A stretch of DNA of 64,000 nucleotides from Roseburia sp. 1XD42-69 (lineage in GTDB: Bacteria; Bacillota; Clostridia; Lachnospirales; Lachnospiraceae), in contig NZ_RAZG01000004.1 of NCBI RefSeq assembly GCF_003612565.1, positions 1-64,000 of the forward strand, in the 5' to 3' direction. The notes under the pieces are model-generated. The model saw nothing but the letters and a program-made list of their open reading frames with translations. It did not search any database and was not told where the DNA came from. The translations under genes and the position numbers were made by a program. Position 1 is the stretch's first letter. Each line of letters starts with the position of its first letter. Shown one piece after another: positions 62,232 through 64,000 of the stretch.

Positions 62232-63069
62232 TTATATCGGAAAATCACTGCAGGAGTATGTGGATAAAGAAAAAATAGGCTGGCAGATAGATGCGGTAAG
62301 TGTGCGGGATGAAAAGTGGCGGGAGATAGATTATACAAAATACCAGGCAGTGGTCCATTTGGCGGCAGTGGTCCATCAAAAAGAACAGAAGGAGATGCGC
62401 AGCTTGTATAAACAGATAAATGCGGATTTACCTGTAAACATTGCAGCAAAGGCAAAGGAATCCGGCGTGGCTCAGTTTGTTTTCTTAAGCACTATGGCGG
62501 TTTACGGGGACAAGGTTTCGTACATTAAAAAGAATACGAAACTACAGCCTGTCACCATGTACGGCAAGGCCAAGCTTAGCGCAGAAAAGAGATTGAAAAA
62601 GATTGCAGATTCCGGGTTTCAGGTGATTGTCTTAAGACCCCCTCTGGTGTATGGCAGAAACTGTCCGGGAAATTATAAGAGACTTGCATCCCTGGCTTTA
62701 AAGCTTCCGTTTTTCCCAAGGGTAGATAACAAGCGGAGCATGATTTATATTGAAAACCTCTGCGCCTGCATCTGCCATGAAATAGAACATGCAGAAAAAT
62801 CATATAGGATTGTATGTCCTCAGAACAGGGAGTATGTCAATACCACAGAGCTGGTAAGAGAGATACGAAAAGCCCATGGAAAAAGAACATGGGTGATTCC
62901 CTTTGGAGGTAAATTGATAGATCTTCTGACCGGCCGAATCCCGGTTTTTGGCAAAGTGTTTGGGGATTTGGTTTATGAGAAATCAGAGGAAGATAAGGAG
63001 TACCAGGCAGCCGGGTTTGGGGAATCGGTGAGGAGGACAGAACAGATGGAGAATATCTATGGTAAATAA
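62197..63069 (+). CDS. NAD-dependent nucleotide-sugar epimerase/reductase
   Basis: The 290 residues start at ATG 62197 inside the TPR gene's end. This is an extended short-chain dehydrogenase: LVTGENSYIGKSL (about 6-18) is the cofactor loop, AVVHLAAVVHQKEQKEM near 50, STMAVYGDKVS near 95 and catalytic YGKAKLSAEKRL near 119. It resembles the epimerase/4-keto-reductase genes (WbpK or FcF-like) that accompany CapD-type dehydratases, so reduction of a 4-keto-6-deoxy sugar made by the 55322 product is plausible. Substrate is inferred from operon context only. The stop overlaps the next gene by 11 nt. Confidence 0.85.
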   Translation: MGKRILVTGENSYIGKSLQEYVDKEKIGWQIDAVSVRDEKWREIDYTKYQAVVHLAAVVHQKEQKEMRSLYKQINADLPVNIAAKAKESGVAQFVFLSTMAVYGDKVSYIKKNTKLQPVTMYGKAKLSAEKRLKKIADSGFQVIVLRPPLVYGRNCPGNYKRLASLALKLPFFPRVDNKRSMIYIENLCACICHEIEHAEKSYRIVCPQNREYVNTTELVREIRKAHGKRTWVIPFGGKLIDLLTGRIPVFGKVFGDLVYEKSEEDKEYQAAGFGESVRRTEQMENIYGK

Positions 63070-63370
63070 TCGGGAAATGTATTGTGAGCATTGCAAACGA
63101 ACAACTTTATTTTTCCTGGAATCAGATTTGTTATGGTACTGTGATGAGTGTGGAAATGTGGCGGAAAGCCATCCTTATGATGAGAGTGAGGAAGAAGAGT
63201 CTGAGTCCCGGGAAGAGGAGGAAGAGGAAATGATTCGCTGTCCTTTCTGTAATAATCTGATAATCATTGAATCTTTGACAGATGGGGTTATATGTCCTGT
63301 TTGTTATGAAGATTTGTCGGGAGAACTGGAAAAAAAAGGATATGACCCGAAAGGAGAAATATGGGATTAG
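63059..63370 (+). CDS. Small zinc-ribbon protein
   Basis: This 103-residue protein has two zinc ribbons: CEHC (8-11) with CDEC (28-31), and CPFC (61-64) with CPVC (79-82), separated by a highly acidic linker (DESEEEESESREEEEEE). It has no membrane segment. It overlaps the epimerase upstream by 11 nt and the ATPase downstream by 10 nt, so it is translationally coupled to both. It may be a nucleic-acid- or protein-binding adaptor for the ATPase. No named family is recognised. Confidence 0.75.
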   Translation: MVNNREMYCEHCKRTTLFFLESDLLWYCDECGNVAESHPYDESEEEESESREEEEEEMIRCPFCNNLIIIESLTDGVICPVCYEDLSGELEKKGYDPKGEIWD

Positions 63371-64000
63371 AACTTCAATATATTGGACGGGTTGCCGAGG
63401 CGAAAGTAGAGTGTCAGGGGATTACCGTGGTGGCAGGCGCTAACGGGAGTGGAAAAAGTACGGTAAGCAAAACGCTCTATGCCCTGCAGGAAACATTTTA
63501 TGGACTGAGAAGCAAGGCAGTCTTACAACGGAGAAGAAGCATTACAAAAACGCTTGCAAATTGGCAGAACGAAGTAGAAGAAATTGCAGATTTGGAAGTG
63601 CATGATAAGATAAAGATGCGCCGGGAGATACGTGGATTGTTTTTGAAAGAGATGGAATGGGAAGTTTTTTATAGGAATGTAGCAGATATAACTATTTCTT
63701 ACGGGATAGAAGCGTGTGGTGAAGATGAGATAAGAGATCTTTTTGATAAATATCACGAAATACGGGAGAAGAGGATTTCGTATTATGAAAGTTATGTCAT
63801 CCAATCTGTGTGGGAAAGGATTTTTGGAAAGCAGGTCAATACATTTGGGGAAGAGGAAAATGCCGTTGCAATTTATATTTCCGGAAATTTGACGTTATCT
63901 GTAGAGATTGAGGACGAGCAGGTGTTAGAATATACCTATAAAAAAGGAAGCCTGACGCAGATGAAAAAAACAATCTATATCACCACATCCGATCTCATAG
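63361..64000 (+). CDS. SMC/ABC-like AAA ATPase, truncated by the window end
   Basis: Starting at ATG 63361 (inside the end of the zinc-ribbon gene), an open frame runs to the window edge, at least 213 residues with no stop. The N-terminus holds GITVVAGANGSGKSTVSKTL, a Walker A (GANGSGKST, about 26-34) of the RecF/SMC/ABC-like 'AAA' class. The middle is charged and helical (NWQNEVEEIADLEVHDKIKM), then beta-rich (AIYISGNLTLSVEIEDEQVL). The rest, including Walker B, would lie beyond 64000. Such ATPases occur in nuclease or abortive-infection modules, but no partner is visible yet. Confidence 0.8.
   Translation, partial: MGLELQYIGRVAEAKVECQGITVVAGANGSGKSTVSKTLYALQETFYGLRSKAVLQRRRSITKTLANWQNEVEEIADLEVHDKIKMRREIRGLFLKEMEWEVFYRNVADITISYGIEACGEDEIRDLFDKYHEIREKRISYYESYVIQSVWERIFGKQVNTFGEEENAVAIYISGNLTLSVEIEDEQVLEYTYKKGSLTQMKKTIYITTSDLI

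Noticed and set aside
1-64000. CRISPR arrays, rRNA, tRNA and intact insertion sequences
   Set aside because: None was recognised: no regularly spaced repeats, no tRNA-like cloverleaf in the gaps and no transposase reading frames.

Overview
The window looks like a chromosomal segment of a motile, Gram-positive Clostridia bacterium, most likely Lachnospiraceae. The support is strong AGGAGG-type ribosome binding sites, sigma-A promoters of Firmicutes type, a textbook SigD (sigma-28) flagellar promoter, the Bacillus-like order mreB/mbl-flgF-flgG, the cdaA-cdaR-glmM operon, recD2, and comF followed by yvyF. Nearly everything is on the + strand. No rRNA, tRNA or CRISPR array was seen.

Layout. (1) 1-2137: debris of an integrative element: a frameshifted XRE regulator, a GntR fragment fused to a frameshifted sigma-factor-like gene, an intact membrane metallopeptidase-like gene (DUF3267) and an integrase lacking its N-terminus. 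(2) 2145-7265: uvrB-uvrA, with a LexA-box-like site and an extended -10 promoter upstream. (3) 7520-14280: mreB/mbl, flagellar rod genes behind a SigD promoter, recD2, comF, yvyF. (4) 14300-19799: one operon with two conserved membrane proteins, the c-di-AMP cyclase cdaA, cdaR, glmM and an HPr-like phosphocarrier. (5) 19820-32535: a dTDP-rhamnose glycan locus: DUF2142 membrane protein, glycosyltransferases, DUF2304, rfbD/B/A/C, an ABC exporter whose ATPase has a C-terminal extension, and a protein with a methyltransferase-like and a kinase-like region that may cap the glycan. (6) 32544-49653: a second, phosphodiester-type glycan locus: initiating sugar transferase, two CDP-glycerol-type phosphotransferases (one fused to a glycosyltransferase), a Stealth phosphotransferase, a second ABC exporter, UDP-glucose dehydrogenase, an acyltransferase, two O-antigen-polymerase-like membrane proteins, a sulfotransferase-like protein and a secreted beta-helix protein. 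(7) 49735-64000: two transcription units, each starting with nearly the same promoter, in which a 17-bp-arm palindrome covers the -10 box and start site. The first carries an AAA-ATPase/PD-(D/E)XK protein and a divergent GrpE-DnaK-DnaJ trio. The second carries a CapD/PglF-type dehydratase, a paralogue of the AAA/nuclease protein, a second initiating sugar transferase, a P-loop ATPase, a TPR protein with a nine-G tract in its coding sequence, a sugar epimerase, a zinc ribbon and an SMC-like ATPase that runs off the window.

How it fits together. Regions 5-7 appear to make, export, modify and possibly switch at least two surface glycans. The least explained part is region 7: palindromic twin promoters, duplicated ATPase/nuclease genes, a chaperone set whose J protein lacks HPD, and an ATPase/TPR pair with a possible phase-variation tract. 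These are the best candidates for an undescribed system. Functional statements rest on motifs read by eye and on gene order; no database search was run.
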